The notes: generated from the sequence alone by a model not told the origin. Positions 8,509 to 17,988 are shown, counted from the first letter of the stretch. The stretch: DNA of 64,000 bases from Klebsiella michiganensis (GCA_000963575.1 CP011077.1:2976001-3040000); one strand, 5' to 3'. Made by a program: numbers and translations.

Positions 8509-8669
8509 TTCAGCCGTTACGCCGCCTGGCGTGTCTGCGCGCTATGCCGCAGCCCGCTTTCGTGCGTCATGCTGAGTTACGTCACTGTTGGCACCTGTTT
8601 ATTCGCTGATGCCTTTCGGCATATTTATCAGCAGGTATAAGCACGTCCAAAGAAAAGAAAATATAAATT

Positions 8670-8707
8670 TCTCACCTATTTATTTTAATAAATAAATAGC
8701 GAGAAAC
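8670..8707. promoter_or_regulatory. AT-rich long hairpin in the mgtA leader
   Basis: An imperfect inverted repeat of about 16 bp, TTCTC(A)CC-TATTTATT against AATAAATAG-CGAGAA, with a short TTAAT-type loop, 120 bp upstream of the mgtA start. It could be an RNA switch element or a terminator-like structure. Confidence 0.45.
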
Positions 8708-8825
8708 CCTGTGCGAAATTAATTTAAAACCGATCGCTCATGCGACATCGGACTATTTTCGGCCGCCTTAAATCTGGCGTTCGCCGTAAAAAAGTCTGCT
8801 GCCGCCCGGCGACAGGAGCACCACC

Positions 8826-11519
8826 ATGACTGTACAAACCAAGAATCGTAATAAAAAAAGCACGCTGTCTATGCGTGCCGCCCAGGAAGCCAAAAATGGC
8901 ATCGCAGAAACCCTGGTCAACCTGAATACCACCCGGGAAGGGCTGCAGGAGGCCCACGCCAGCGCACGGCTGGAGCGGGATGGCCTGAATGAGGTTGCCC
9001 ATGACAAACCGCCTCACGCGCTACTTCAGCTGCTGATGGCATTTAATAACCCGTTTATCTACGTGCTCGGTATTCTCGCCGGGATCAGCTTCTTTACCGA
9101 TTACTGGCTGCCCACCAGCCAAGGCGAAGACGGCGACCTGACAACGGTGATTATCATCGGCACCATGGTGGCGCTCAGCGGCCTGGTGCGTTTCTGGCAG
9201 GAGCACCGCTCGGCGAAGTCTGCCGAGGCGCTGAAAGCGATGGTTCGCACTACCGCCACGGTGGTTCGTCGCGAACATGCGGGGCAAAAAGGAACCCCGC
9301 GTGAAATCCCGATGCGTGAACTGGTCGTGGGCGACATCGTGCAACTCTATGCGGGGGATATGATCCCGGCAGACGTGCGCCTCATAGAGTCTCGCGACCT
9401 GTTTATCAGCCAGGCCGTGCTGACCGGTGAAGCGCTACCGATTGAGAAATACGACACCCTGGGCGACGTGGCGCAAAAGTCTGCGCACGATAAGGCGATC
9501 GACAGCGAAAACCTGCTGGATATCCCTAACATCTGCTTTATGGGCACCAACGTGGTCAGCGGTACCGCGCAGGCTGTGGTGGTCGCGACCGGGCCACGGA
9601 CATACTTTGGCTCGCTGGCTAAAGCGATTGTCGGGAGCCGGGCACAAACGGCCTTCGACCGCGGCGTGAACAGCGTCAGCTGGCTGCTGATCCGCTTTAT
9701 GCTGGTGATGGTGCCGGTGGTGTTCCTGATTAACGGCCTGCTGAAAGGCGAATGGTGGGATGCCCTGCTGTTTGCCCTGGCGGTGGCCGTGGGCCTGACG
9801 CCGGAAATGCTGCCGATGATCGTCAGCGCCAACCTCGCCAAAGGCGCGGTGGCGATGGCGAAGCGCAAAGTGGTGGTTAAGCGTCTGAACGCTATCCAGA
9901 ACCTGGGCGCAATGGACGTGCTGTGCACCGACAAAACCGGAACACTGACGCAGGATAAAATAATCCTCGAGCACCACGTTGGCACCAACGGCCAGAAAAA
10001 CGAGTCCGTGCTGGGGCTGGCCTGGCTCAACAGCCACCACCAAAGCGGTATCAAAAACCTGATGGACCAGGCCGTCATTTACTTCTCTGACAATGAGCCA
10101 AACTTCGTCAAACCACAGGGCTACAGCAAGGTCGATGAGATGCCGTTCGACTTCGTCCGCCGCCGCCTGTCGATTGTGGTGAAGGACAGCCAGAGCAATC
10201 ACCTGCTGGTGTGCAAAGGCGCCGTGGAAGAGATGCTGAGCATTGCCACCCATATGGAAGAGAACGGCAAGGTTGTCGCGCTGGACAACCAGCGTCGTGA
10301 CGCCATGCTGGCAATGACCAATGACTACAACAAAGACGGCTTCCGCGTCCTCGTGGTGGCCACTCGCGACATCCCTAAAGCCGAGGCGAAAAAACAGTAC
10401 GGCACCGACGATGAGCACGATCTGATCATCCGCGGGTTCCTCACCTTCCTCGACCCACCGAAGGAGAGCGCAGGCCCGGCTATCGCCGCCCTGATGGACA
10501 TTGGCGTGGCGGTAAAAGTGCTGACCGGCGATAACGCCATTGTCACTACCCGCATCTGCCGCCAGGTCGGGCTGGAGCCAGGCGAGCCGGTACTCGGCCC
10601 GCAGATTGAGCAACTGAGCGATGCGTCTCTGCAGCAATTAGTGGAAGAGCGCACCGTGTTTGCCAAGCTGACGCCGCTGCAGAAGTCTCGCGTGCTGAAA
10701 GCGCTGCAGGCCAACGGCCACACCGTAGGCTTCCTCGGGGACGGGATTAACGATGCTCCTGCCCTGCGCGATGCCGACGTAGGTATCTCGGTCGACAGCG
10801 GCACCGATATCGCCAAGGAGTCCGCCGACATCATTCTGCTGGAAAAGAGCCTGATGGTGCTGGAAGAAGGCGTGATCAAGGGCCGCGAGACCTTTGGCAA
10901 CATCATGAAGTACCTGAACATGACCGCCAGCTCCAACTTCGGCAACGTGTTCTCGGTGCTGGTCGCCAGTGCATTCATCCCGTTCCTGCCGATGCTTGCG
11001 ATCCAGTTGCTGCTGCAAAACCTGATGTACGACATCTCCCAGCTCGCGCTGCCGTGGGACAAAACGGATAAAGAGTTCCTGAGCAAGCCGCGTAAGTGGG
11101 ATGCCAAAAACATCGGCCGCTTCATGGTCTGGATTGGCCCGACGTCGTCCATTTTTGACATGACCACCTTCGCGCTGATGTGGTTTGTGTTCAGCGCCAA
11201 CAGCGAGCACATGCAGACCCTGTTCCAGTCCGGCTGGTTCGTCGAAGGCCTGCTGTCGCAGACGCTGGTCGTGCACATGCTGCGTACCCAGAAAATTCCG
11301 TTCATTCAGAGCACCGCCGCCTGGCCGGTGATGATGATGACCGGGCTGATTATGGCGATTGGGATTTACGTGCCGTTCTCTCCGCTCGGGCCGCTGGTTG
11401 GGCTGCAGGCGCTGCCGTGGCAGTACTTCCCGTGGCTGGTGGCTACCCTGCTCGCCTACTGCTGTGTGGCTCAGGGCATGAAGACGTTCTACATGCGTCG
11501 CTTCAAGCAGTGGCACTAA
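8826..11519 (+). CDS. mgtA: Mg2+-importing P-type ATPase MgtA
   Basis: 897 residues, the expected length for MgtA (E. coli 898). P-type ATPase landmarks are LTGEALPIE (actuator loop), CTDKTGTLTQ with phospho-Asp near residue 369, a VLTGDNAIV hinge, and GDGINDAPALRDADVGISV. Several paired hydrophobic segments follow the P1B-to-P3 layout. It uses ATP to drive Mg2+ entry across the inner membrane when external Mg2+ is low. The start has an AGGAG box 8-10 nt upstream. In relatives it is controlled by PhoP and by an RNA leader; here a leader of several hundred nucleotides with hairpins precedes it. Confidence 0.95.
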   Translation: MTVQTKNRNKKSTLSMRAAQEAKNGIAETLVNLNTTREGLQEAHASARLERDGLNEVAHDKPPHALLQLLMAFNNPFIYVLGILAGISFFTDYWLPTSQGEDGDLTTVIIIGTMVALSGLVRFWQEHRSAKSAEALKAMVRTTATVVRREHAGQKGTPREIPMRELVVGDIVQLYAGDMIPADVRLIESRDLFISQAVLTGEALPIEKYDTLGDVAQKSAHDKAIDSENLLDIPNICFMGTNVVSGTAQAVVVATGPRTYFGSLAKAIVGSRAQTAFDRGVNSVSWLLIRFMLVMVPVVFLINGLLKGEWWDALLFALAVAVGLTPEMLPMIVSANLAKGAVAMAKRKVVVKRLNAIQNLGAMDVLCTDKTGTLTQDKIILEHHVGTNGQKNESVLGLAWLNSHHQSGIKNLMDQAVIYFSDNEPNFVKPQGYSKVDEMPFDFVRRRLSIVVKDSQSNHLLVCKGAVEEMLSIATHMEENGKVVALDNQRRDAMLAMTNDYNKDGFRVLVVATRDIPKAEAKKQYGTDDEHDLIIRGFLTFLDPPKESAGPAIAALMDIGVAVKVLTGDNAIVTTRICRQVGLEPGEPVLGPQIEQLSDASLQQLVEERTVFAKLTPLQKSRVLKALQANGHTVGFLGDGINDAPALRDADVGISVDSGTDIAKESADIILLEKSLMVLEEGVIKGRETFGNIMKYLNMTASSNFGNVFSVLVASAFIPFLPMLAIQLLLQNLMYDISQLALPWDKTDKEFLSKPRKWDAKNIGRFMVWIGPTSSIFDMTTFALMWFVFSANSEHMQTLFQSGWFVEGLLSQTLVVHMLRTQKIPFIQSTAAWPVMMMTGLIMAIGIYVPFSPLGPLVGLQALPWQYFPWLVATLLAYCCVAQGMKTFYMRRFKQWH

Positions 11520-11542
11520 CGCTGCGTTAAAAACAGCAATAA

Positions 11543-11567
11543 GGTGCCGCTTCGGCGGCATCTTATT
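11543..11567 (+). terminator. mgtA terminator with UUCG tetraloop
   Basis: TGCCGC-TTCG-GCGGCA, an extra-stable UUCG-capped stem, followed by TCTTATT. It lies 24 bp after the mgtA stop. The same 22-bp sequence recurs at 11704. Confidence 0.75.
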
Positions 11568-11571
11568 GCAG

Positions 11572-11607
11572 ACAAAGAGGAAAAAAGCGTGGTTTTTCCC
11601 TCTTTGT
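11572..11607. repeat. long inverted repeat
   Basis: ACAAAGAGG-AAAAAA pairs with TTTTTCCCTCTTTGT around GCGTGG, a stem of about 15 bp with one mismatch. It is the second hairpin in the stacked mgtA 3' region. Confidence 0.6.
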
Positions 11608-11618
11608 AGTGAGCAGTC

Positions 11619-11650
11619 GAAAATCAACGAATTGATTTTCCTGTTTTTTT
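11619..11650 (+). terminator. Rho-independent terminator
   Basis: GAAAATCA, a 6-nt loop, TGATTTTC, then CTG and a run of seven T. It is a strong intrinsic terminator downstream of mgtA. Confidence 0.75.
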
Positions 11651-11703
11651 AAAAGAGCCATCTGGCATTTCTTCTTTCGCCAGAGGTTGGTCTGCCGTTT
11701 GAG

Positions 11704-11725
11704 GGTGCCGCTTCGGCGGCATCTT
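11704..11725 (+). repeat. second copy of the UUCG hairpin
   Basis: Exact 22-bp duplicate of 11543-11564 (GGTGCCGC-TTCG-GCGGCATCTT). It may terminate transcription or reflect local duplication of the mgtA terminator. Confidence 0.6.
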
Positions 11726-11755
11726 TCAGGCAAGTAACACAAGCTGGAAAGCATT

Positions 11756-11992
11756 ATGGAAAAGCAACATTCCATTATTTTCCTGATTAAAAATAAGACC
11801 ATCGCACTGGTTGTCTTATTTTTAATGAAAATAACCCGCACCCTTCGCGTCCACGCCCTGGCCTGGTTCGCCGGAGGGAAAATCAACTACCGACATGCGA
11901 AAGCCTTACTGAACCTCGCCAGCGCCATACATCGTTTTTCGATCAGGTTACTGCGTTTTGTTACACCACCCGCCCTGAAGAGGGGGAATTAA
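11756..11992 (+). CDS. small hypothetical protein ahead of the Na/Pi transporter
   Basis: 78 codons (possible internal start at MKITRTLRV). It has one hydrophobic stretch near the N-terminus and a basic C-terminal half (INYRHAKALLNLASAIHRF). The stop lies 2 bp before the transporter ATG, which suggests translational coupling. The ribosome site of the 11756 start is weak. I do not recognise the protein. Confidence 0.4.
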   Translation: MEKQHSIIFLIKNKTIALVVLFLMKITRTLRVHALAWFAGGKINYRHAKALLNLASAIHRFSIRLLRFVTPPALKRGN

Positions 11993-11994
11993 TT

Positions 11995-13647
11995 ATGTCC
12001 GGAACTACTCTGTTAATTAACCTGGCTGGCGCCATCGCTTTGCTGCTCTGGGGCAGCCATATGATTTCAACCGCGCTGCAGCGCGGCTTCGGCACGCCGC
12101 TGCGCAACTGGATGGGGCGCCACCTCACCAACCGCTGGACAGCTCTGCTCGCCGGTATCGGCATTACCGGCGTACTGCAAAGCAGCACTGCGGTGAGCAT
12201 GATGGCGACGTCGTTTACCGCCGCCGGCACGCTGAGCCTTGCCCCTGCCCTGGCGGTGATGCTCGGCGCCAACATCGGCTCCACGCTGGTGGTACAGCTA
12301 ATGAGCTTCAACATGGAAATGGCCATTCCTCTGCTTCTGCTGGCCGGATTTGTGGTCTTTAAGCTGCGCGACCATTCCAACTTTGAGAGCGTGGGCTGTG
12401 CCCTGATTGGCCTCGGCCTGATGCTGCTTGCTCTGCATTTGCTGAGCGGCACGCTGGCGGAGATCGAAGTCACGCCGGTATTTCACGCCGTGATGCAGGG
12501 GCTGCAGGGGGACGTCTTAATCGCTCTGCTGGTGGCTGCGATCCTGACCCTGCTGTGCCACTCCAGCGTGGCGATTATTTTGCTGATAGCCTCCCTCGCC
12601 GCCACCGGCGCGATGGGGCCTGAAACGGCGCTGATCCTGGTCATGGGGGCAAATATCGGCAGCGCGCTGCCGCCGGTGCTAAACGCCGGTTCGGCCGTGG
12701 CTCGTCGCCTGCCGGTGGGCAACCTGATTGTTCGCCTGGCCGGCTGTGCGCTGGCGTTAATGCTGCTCCCGCTGCTGACGGATATCGCGCAGAAGTCCGG
12801 GCTGAGCACGCCGCAGCTGGTGGTGTGGTTCCACACGGCGTTTAGCGTCGTGCTCGCGCTGCTGTTCATCGGCCTGACCGCGCCGATGGCTCGTTTCCTC
12901 GAGCGACTGTTCCCGGAAGAAGAGCGCGTGGGCGACCCGGGCATGCCGATGTATCTGGACGATGCTGGCCTCGAAGTGGCTTATATCGGCCTGTCTAACT
13001 CAGTCCGGGAATCACTGCGCGCCGCCGACATGCTTACCATCATGCTGGACCGTCTGCTGGTGCTGTTTGTTACCCAGGAAAAGCAGGCCGCCGATGAGAT
13101 TCGGCAGCTCGATCAATCGGTGGATCTGCTCAGCGCGGCGGTGCGTGCCTACCTGGCCGACATCGGCCACGACGGGCTGAATGACGCGGATGCCGATCGC
13201 GCCCAGGAGATCCTGATGTTCATCATCAACTTTGAGCACGCGGGCGACATTCTCTCCAGCAACCTGACCCAGTTGGCTACGCGCCGCGCGCGTCGGGGCG
13301 AACTGTTCAGCGACTTTGAGTTACACAACATCCGCCTGCTGCATGCGGAGATCCTTACCAGCCTGCGTCTCGGTATAGCCGCGTTTATGCATGAAGATTT
13401 ATCCGCAGCCCATCAGCTGGTACAGCGCAAGGAAACCATTCGTCAGCTCGAGGCTTCCGCCAGCCGCGAGCACTTTAAAAAACTGCGAGAGGACAAAAAT
13501 GCCTGGGCGGAATCCGGCGACATTTTCCAGCGAGTGCTGCGGGACTACCGCCGCGTGCATCACCACATCGCGGCCGTGGCCTACCCGGTGATTGACCGCC
13601 TGGGCGATAAGTCGCTGCGCTTTATCGAAACGCCGCCGGACGCTTAA
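11995..13647 (+). CDS. yjbB: Na+/phosphate cotransporter with PhoU-like C-terminal domain
   Basis: 550 residues (E. coli YjbB is 543). The N-terminal half (about 1-310) is membrane-embedded with the duplicated NptA/NaPi core: LQSSTAVSMMATSF and later LCHSSVAIILLIAS, each followed by a GANIGS motif. The C-terminal 230 residues are soluble and helical, like the PhoU-type domain of this family, with repeated acidic/helical segments. It moves inorganic phosphate with Na+; YjbB of E. coli has been linked to Pi export. The second repeat has HSS in place of the usual QSS. It sits downstream of mgtA, consistent with coupling of Mg2+ and phosphate homeostasis, though several hairpins separate the two. 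Confidence 0.88.
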   Translation: MSGTTLLINLAGAIALLLWGSHMISTALQRGFGTPLRNWMGRHLTNRWTALLAGIGITGVLQSSTAVSMMATSFTAAGTLSLAPALAVMLGANIGSTLVVQLMSFNMEMAIPLLLLAGFVVFKLRDHSNFESVGCALIGLGLMLLALHLLSGTLAEIEVTPVFHAVMQGLQGDVLIALLVAAILTLLCHSSVAIILLIASLAATGAMGPETALILVMGANIGSALPPVLNAGSAVARRLPVGNLIVRLAGCALALMLLPLLTDIAQKSGLSTPQLVVWFHTAFSVVLALLFIGLTAPMARFLERLFPEEERVGDPGMPMYLDDAGLEVAYIGLSNSVRESLRAADMLTIMLDRLLVLFVTQEKQAADEIRQLDQSVDLLSAAVRAYLADIGHDGLNDADADRAQEILMFIINFEHAGDILSSNLTQLATRRARRGELFSDFELHNIRLLHAEILTSLRLGIAAFMHEDLSAAHQLVQRKETIRQLEASASREHFKKLREDKNAWAESGDIFQRVLRDYRRVHHHIAAVAYPVIDRLGDKSLRFIETPPDA

Positions 13648-13714
13648 AAAACAATAACCGCCGCGAGGTGGACGAAGCATCTTTTCAAGGAAAGCAACTT
13701 TAAGGTACAGAAAA

Positions 13715-14056
13715 GTGAGAGTTTTAATCTGCGCAGGTCGATTTTATGCCGACACCCACACCCTCACCCGCGTGCTGGATTTATATACCAGCACGCAGAC
13801 AATAGATGTGCTGATCCACGGGGGGCATCAGTCGCTCGGCGGCACCATTGAAACCTGGGCCCGCGGCACCGACGTGCACGTCATCCGCTACCCGGCCAAT
13901 TGGGCGCTACACGGCAAATACGCGGAAATCCGCCGCAATCTGTTTATGCTGGAGGACAGCCGCCCCGACGTGCTGCTGGCTTTCCCTGGGGGAGAAGATA
14001 CGGCGGAGTGCATAAAAATGGCACGCAATTCTGGCGTGAAGGTGATCGAGATTTAA
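13715..14056 (+). CDS. DUF2493 / SLOG-family protein (YspA-type)
   Basis: 113 residues from a GTG start at 13715. VLICAGRFYADTHTLTRVLD resembles the nucleotide-binding start of the cpYpsA-related SLOG family. Next come LIHGGHQSLGGTIETWARG and LLAFPGGEDTAECIKMARNSG, the GG-D/E pocket. These Rossmann-like proteins are predicted to bind nucleotide-derived ligands; no reaction is established. A strong terminator follows at once, so it ends the mgtA-side transcription block. Confidence 0.85.
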   Translation: MRVLICAGRFYADTHTLTRVLDLYTSTQTIDVLIHGGHQSLGGTIETWARGTDVHVIRYPANWALHGKYAEIRRNLFMLEDSRPDVLLAFPGGEDTAECIKMARNSGVKVIEI

Positions 14057-14062
14057 TCCGAC

Positions 14063-14100
14063 GGGCTGCGGCAGGTTTATGTTACCGCAGCCCGCTTTTT
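14063..14100 (+). terminator. terminator between convergent genes
   Basis: GGGCTGCGG, a 13-nt loop, CCGCAGCCC, then GCTTTTT. It serves the DUF2493 gene and abuts the stop of the convergent ABC gene. Confidence 0.85.
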
Positions 14101-15632
14101 CAGGCCGCCACAGGCGCCAGGTTAACGTCTTTCAGGAATTCGGTAATGCGCGGGTTTTCTCCGCTGCGCAACGCCTGCGGCGAGTCATCGCAGACCACCC
14201 GCCCTTTTTCCATAAACACAATTCTGTCCGACACGCTAAACGCAAAGTTCATCTCGTGGGTGACGATCACCATCGTAATACCCTCGCCGGCCAGGTTTTC
14301 TATCACCTGTAGCACCTCATTCACCTTTTCAGGATCCAGCGCTGAGGTAGGCTCATCAAACAGCATGATTTGCGGGCGCATCATTAAAGCCCGAGCAATC
14401 GCCACCCTTTGTTGCTGCCCGCCGGAAAGCTGATGCGGGTATTTGTGGGCGTGCTCCAGCATACCAACTTTACGCAGCAACACGCAGGCCTCACGCTTCA
14501 GCTCTGCATCCGTCGCCAGGCGGTGGTAGTGCGGGGCCAGCATCAGGTTTTTCATCACCGTTAAGTGCGGGAACAGGTTAAAGCCCTGGAACACCATGCC
14601 GATATTTAACCGGTGCGCGGCGTTTTCCACGTACTGCGGCTTCTGAGCCCCCTGTTTCTCCAGGCGAATAAACGGCTGGCCGTTGATCAGGATCTCGCCG
14701 TTATCCAGCTGTTCCAGGCCATTCAGCAGACGGATAAGCGTGGTTTTTCCGGAGCCGGACGGGCCAATAACAGACACCACTTCCCCGGGCTTGATCTCCA
14801 GGTTCACCGCGCCGAGCACCTCCACATTGTTATAGGCTTTGTGCAGCTTACGGGCCTGCAGCGCGGGAGTATTCGCGGCCAGCGCCGGGCGAGCAACCAA
14901 CCCGCTTTCCTGCGCCGCCATCGCCTCCAGCTCAGCTTCCGGCAGACGGGCCGTTTTACGCTGGGTGACATCCAGCCGTTTTTCCAGCAGCTTCAGCAGG
15001 AAATCAAAGACCGTGACGATAAACACATAATAGAAAGCCACCGCCGCCATGGTTTCCATTACCAGGAAGTTTTGCGAGTAGAGCCGCTGTCCGACCATCA
15101 GGATCTCGGTCAGCGAAATCACGGACACCAGCGAGCTTAATTTCACGATGGAGATGTATTCGTTCGCCAGCGACGGCAGCGCCACCCGCAGCGCCTGCGG
15201 CACAATGACCAGCCACTGAATACCGGCGTAGCGCAGCCCCAGGGCATGGGCGGCTTCACGCTGCCCGCGCGGGATGGCCAGCAGGCCACCGCGGTGAATC
15301 TCGGCAATATAGGCCGTTTCGCTCAGCACCAGCGCGATAAGACCGGCCCAGAAAGGATCGCTCAGCAAAGCCGAACTGCCGGGCAGCGCCTGGGGCAGGT
15401 TGTAGACAAAAATCAACAGCACCAGCAGCGGCAGGCTGCGAAACAGCCAGATATAAGCCCGCGCCGGTAAAGAAAGCCAGGGAGACGCCGCCTGTTTGCC
15501 CAGCGCCAGAAGAAAACCAAACCCAATGCTGATAATCCAGCTAAGCAGGCTCAGCTTAATCACGGTCCAGGTTGCCTGCCAAAAATCAGCGTTGCTAAAC
15601 AGGCTGAATAAATAGTTCCAGTCAAAAGACAT
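14100..15632 (-). CDS. polar amino-acid ABC transporter, fused permease-ATPase
   Basis: 510 residues combining two normally separate proteins. Residues 1-225 are a HisM-type permease with an EAA loop (IPRGQREAAHALGLRYAG, about 120-138). A linker covers about 226-258. Residues 259-510 are a GlnQ/HisP-type ATPase with Walker A GPSGSGKTT (290-298), LSGGQQQRVAIARAL (402-416) and Walker B IMLFDEPTSALD (422-433). It works with the binding protein encoded 24 bp upstream to import a polar or modified amino acid. The fusion reads through cleanly, with no sign of a sequencing join. It faces away from the LysR gene. Confidence 0.9.
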   Translation of the reverse strand: MSFDWNYLFSLFSNADFWQATWTVIKLSLLSWIISIGFGFLLALGKQAASPWLSLPARAYIWLFRSLPLLVLLIFVYNLPQALPGSSALLSDPFWAGLIALVLSETAYIAEIHRGGLLAIPRGQREAAHALGLRYAGIQWLVIVPQALRVALPSLANEYISIVKLSSLVSVISLTEILMVGQRLYSQNFLVMETMAAVAFYYVFIVTVFDFLLKLLEKRLDVTQRKTARLPEAELEAMAAQESGLVARPALAANTPALQARKLHKAYNNVEVLGAVNLEIKPGEVVSVIGPSGSGKTTLIRLLNGLEQLDNGEILINGQPFIRLEKQGAQKPQYVENAAHRLNIGMVFQGFNLFPHLTVMKNLMLAPHYHRLATDAELKREACVLLRKVGMLEHAHKYPHQLSGGQQQRVAIARALMMRPQIMLFDEPTSALDPEKVNEVLQVIENLAGEGITMVIVTHEMNFAFSVSDRIVFMEKGRVVCDDSPQALRSGENPRITEFLKDVNLAPVAA

Positions 15633-15656
15633 ATCCGTACTCCCCGGCGGTGATGA

Positions 15657-16484
15657 TTACAAACTACTGGCCTGAATTTCAGCTTCGGACGGCTCCGCCA
15701 GGTGGTATTTTTTCACTAAGGCCGAGTATTTCCCGCTGGCTTTAAAGGCCGCAATGCCGTCGTTCAGCGCTTTTTTAAGCTCCGGGTTTGTTTTGCTCAC
15801 CCCCAGCCCCACCAGTACCGGGTACAGCAGTTCCGTCGAGGTCACCGCCAGTCGCCCTTTCATTTTGTCCACCACCTGGCTTGCCACGGCGGCGTCGGTC
15901 ATCTGTACTTCAACCGCGTGGGAAAGCAGCGCCTGCGTGGTTTGCGGGTCGGTTGAGAATTCGCTTACCGTAATCGGCTTCAGTCCCTGCTTCACGCAGT
16001 AGTCCGCAGACAGCGTGTGCAGTTTTTCCAGCCAGTAGGTACCCTGCATTGATCCTACTTTATGCCCACAAAGCTCTTCCGGTTTGGTTGGCTTGAAGCT
16101 GGCGTTGCTGAGCGTCAGCAGCGACTCGCCGGTTTTCAGGTACGGCACCATGTCGATCACTTTCTGGCGCTCAGGGGTGATAAACAGCGCGGAGGCAATC
16201 AGCTCGAAGCGCTTCGCCTGCAGACCGGGGATCAGGCTGGTGAAACGGGTATCCACGTAATTGGGCTTCAGCTTCATCGCTTCGGCCACGCCGTTGATAA
16301 ATTCAATATCGAAGCCCGCCGGGGTTTTGCCGTCGAGGTATTCGTAAGGCGGGAAGGTAATATCGCTGCCCACCGTAAGCTGCCCGGGGGTCATCACGGC
16401 GGCCTGAGCCCCGCCGCTAAGCAGTAAAGGCAGCGCCGCCGCCATGCAGATAAATAACGCTTTGCTATGTGAAGATGTAAACAT
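15657..16484 (-). CDS. periplasmic amino-acid-binding protein (SBP family 3)
   Basis: 275 residues from the ATG at 16484. The open frame extends to 16529, but the proposed start directly precedes a classical signal peptide (FICMAAALPLLLSGGAQA, cleavage before AVMTPGQ). The mature protein has LTVGSDITFPPYEYLDGKTP and GFDIEFINGVAEAMKLKPNY, the first lobe of family-3 solute-binding proteins. It is the first gene of the importer operon with the fused permease-ATPase. The ligand is unknown; the neighbouring enzymes suggest a modified amino acid. Confidence 0.9.
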   Translation of the reverse strand: MFTSSHSKALFICMAAALPLLLSGGAQAAVMTPGQLTVGSDITFPPYEYLDGKTPAGFDIEFINGVAEAMKLKPNYVDTRFTSLIPGLQAKRFELIASALFITPERQKVIDMVPYLKTGESLLTLSNASFKPTKPEELCGHKVGSMQGTYWLEKLHTLSADYCVKQGLKPITVSEFSTDPQTTQALLSHAVEVQMTDAAVASQVVDKMKGRLAVTSTELLYPVLVGLGVSKTNPELKKALNDGIAAFKASGKYSALVKKYHLAEPSEAEIQASSL

Positions 16485-16529
16485 GCGATGACTCCAGTGC
16501 AGGTGGTTAATCATTTTTATGGATGCCAA

Positions 16530-17064
16530 AACGCAGGCACCTTAAACAACGTATGATTTTCGCGCCGGGGAATGCCTTGCAATATATTCGCCAGGACGAT
16601 AATCACTCGATGAGCGTTTGCGATGGGGCCATGCTGCAGGAGAAGCGCGTCGGGATAAAGGACGAAAAATATTCCTTACCTCTATAAAAAATTGTTTTAA
16701 TGCAATGGTTATTTTTTTGCACCAATGAAGCACAAGGCGTTAATTTCCCGAAAGAAAGCCAATAAAGACATATTTCAGGCAGATAATTGAACTTTTAAAT
16801 ATTCACCCGCACCAAAAAAGTGCAGCTTAATTTTTCATTGCTACTTTTTGGGGATAATAAATGCCAGCGAAAAACAAAAATATTTTTTCCCAGTGAGATT
16901 TTCAGACTCAAAAGCTCCCTTTGCTAAAATCTCGCCTCTCCCACACGCTTTTTGGGGATGTCACTGACCCGGTAGCATCTGGCATGGGCTTTGCTACAGA
17001 TTGACTGGATAGTCTGAAACTTTCTTGCAGGCTGCATTGACAATAAAAAAGCGGGGTTAGCGCC
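16530..17064. other. divergent control region between importer and LysR gene
   Basis: About 535 bp with no supported gene. AT-rich patches near 16660-16720 and 16840-16890 and TTGACA-like boxes are present. LysR-family proteins usually bind such divergent regions, but I cannot assign an operator by eye. Confidence 0.4.
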
Positions 17065-17988
17065 ATGACACATTTCACGCTCAAGCAACTCAAGTATTTT
17101 GTCACCGTCGTGGAGGCGCAGAGCATCGCCGAGGCGTCAAGGCAGTTGCATATCGCCCAGCCTTCCGTTTCCATTGCCATCAAAAACCTGGAAGACACCT
17201 TTGAGCAGCAGTTTTTTATTCGCCATCACGCCCAGGGCGTTTCTCTCACGCCGGGCGGGCTGAGGTTTTATGAAAAAGCCCGCGAGCTGCTGCGGCTTTC
17301 TTACCAGTTTGAGCAAAATGCCAAAGCGGATAACGACCTGGTTTCCGGCACCATCGCCATCGGCTGCTTCGAGTCCGCAGCCCCGCTTTATCTGCCGCGG
17401 CTTATCGCCGGCTTTCGCAAGCTATACCCAGAAATTACCATCCGGCTGTACGACGGCGAACAAAATGAGTTGACCCACGGGCTGCACCGCGGGCGTTTCG
17501 ACCTCGCCTTTATGTACAACCTGGAGTTAGAGAGCACGCTGCACACCGAAAAACTGAATGCCCCGCAAAAGCCTTACGCCCTGCTGCCTGCGGCCCATCC
17601 GCTGGCGGGGAAAGCGTTCGTCACGCTCGAAGAACTCAGCCGTGAACCGATGATCCTGCTGGATGTCATTCCCAGCAAAAGCTACTTCATGAATATTTTT
17701 ACCGACAAAGATCTGCACCCGGAAGTGGCCTACAGTTCACCGTCGATTGAAATGGTGCGCTGCATGGTCGGCCAGGGCATGGGCTTTTCGGTGCTGGTTA
17801 CCCGCCCCTGCACCGACGTAACCTATGACGGCCAGCGCGTTAAGCAGGTTGAAATCATCGATGACATGGCGGCTTCCACGCTGGTGATGGCTTATTTACG
17901 CAATAACGAACCGACCCGACCGACGCGTTTATTTATGGATTACTGCCGTACGTTTGAGCTGATGCCGGAAGCCCTGGCAGAAGATTAA
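17065..17988 (+). CDS. LysR-family transcriptional regulator
   Basis: 307 residues, a standard LysR length. The N-terminal winged helix is FTLKQLKYFVTVVEAQSIAEA, SRQLHIAQPSVSIAIKNLE. The C-terminal two-lobe effector domain follows from about residue 90. It is transcribed away from the ABC importer and lies upstream of the monooxygenase operon, so it probably controls both in response to the imported compound. The inducer is unknown. Confidence 0.92.
   Translation: MTHFTLKQLKYFVTVVEAQSIAEASRQLHIAQPSVSIAIKNLEDTFEQQFFIRHHAQGVSLTPGGLRFYEKARELLRLSYQFEQNAKADNDLVSGTIAIGCFESAAPLYLPRLIAGFRKLYPEITIRLYDGEQNELTHGLHRGRFDLAFMYNLELESTLHTEKLNAPQKPYALLPAAHPLAGKAFVTLEELSREPMILLDVIPSKSYFMNIFTDKDLHPEVAYSSPSIEMVRCMVGQGMGFSVLVTRPCTDVTYDGQRVKQVEIIDDMAASTLVMAYLRNNEPTRPTRLFMDYCRTFELMPEALAED

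Noticed and set aside
9435..11627. Minus-strand open frames of 300-400 codons opposite mgtA
   Set aside because: They are mirror frames of a conserved P-type ATPase; composition is His/Arg-rich low-information sequence.
11563..11886. 107-codon minus-strand frame downstream of mgtA
   Set aside because: It spans the stacked hairpins and lacks a ribosome site; the region is better explained as terminators.
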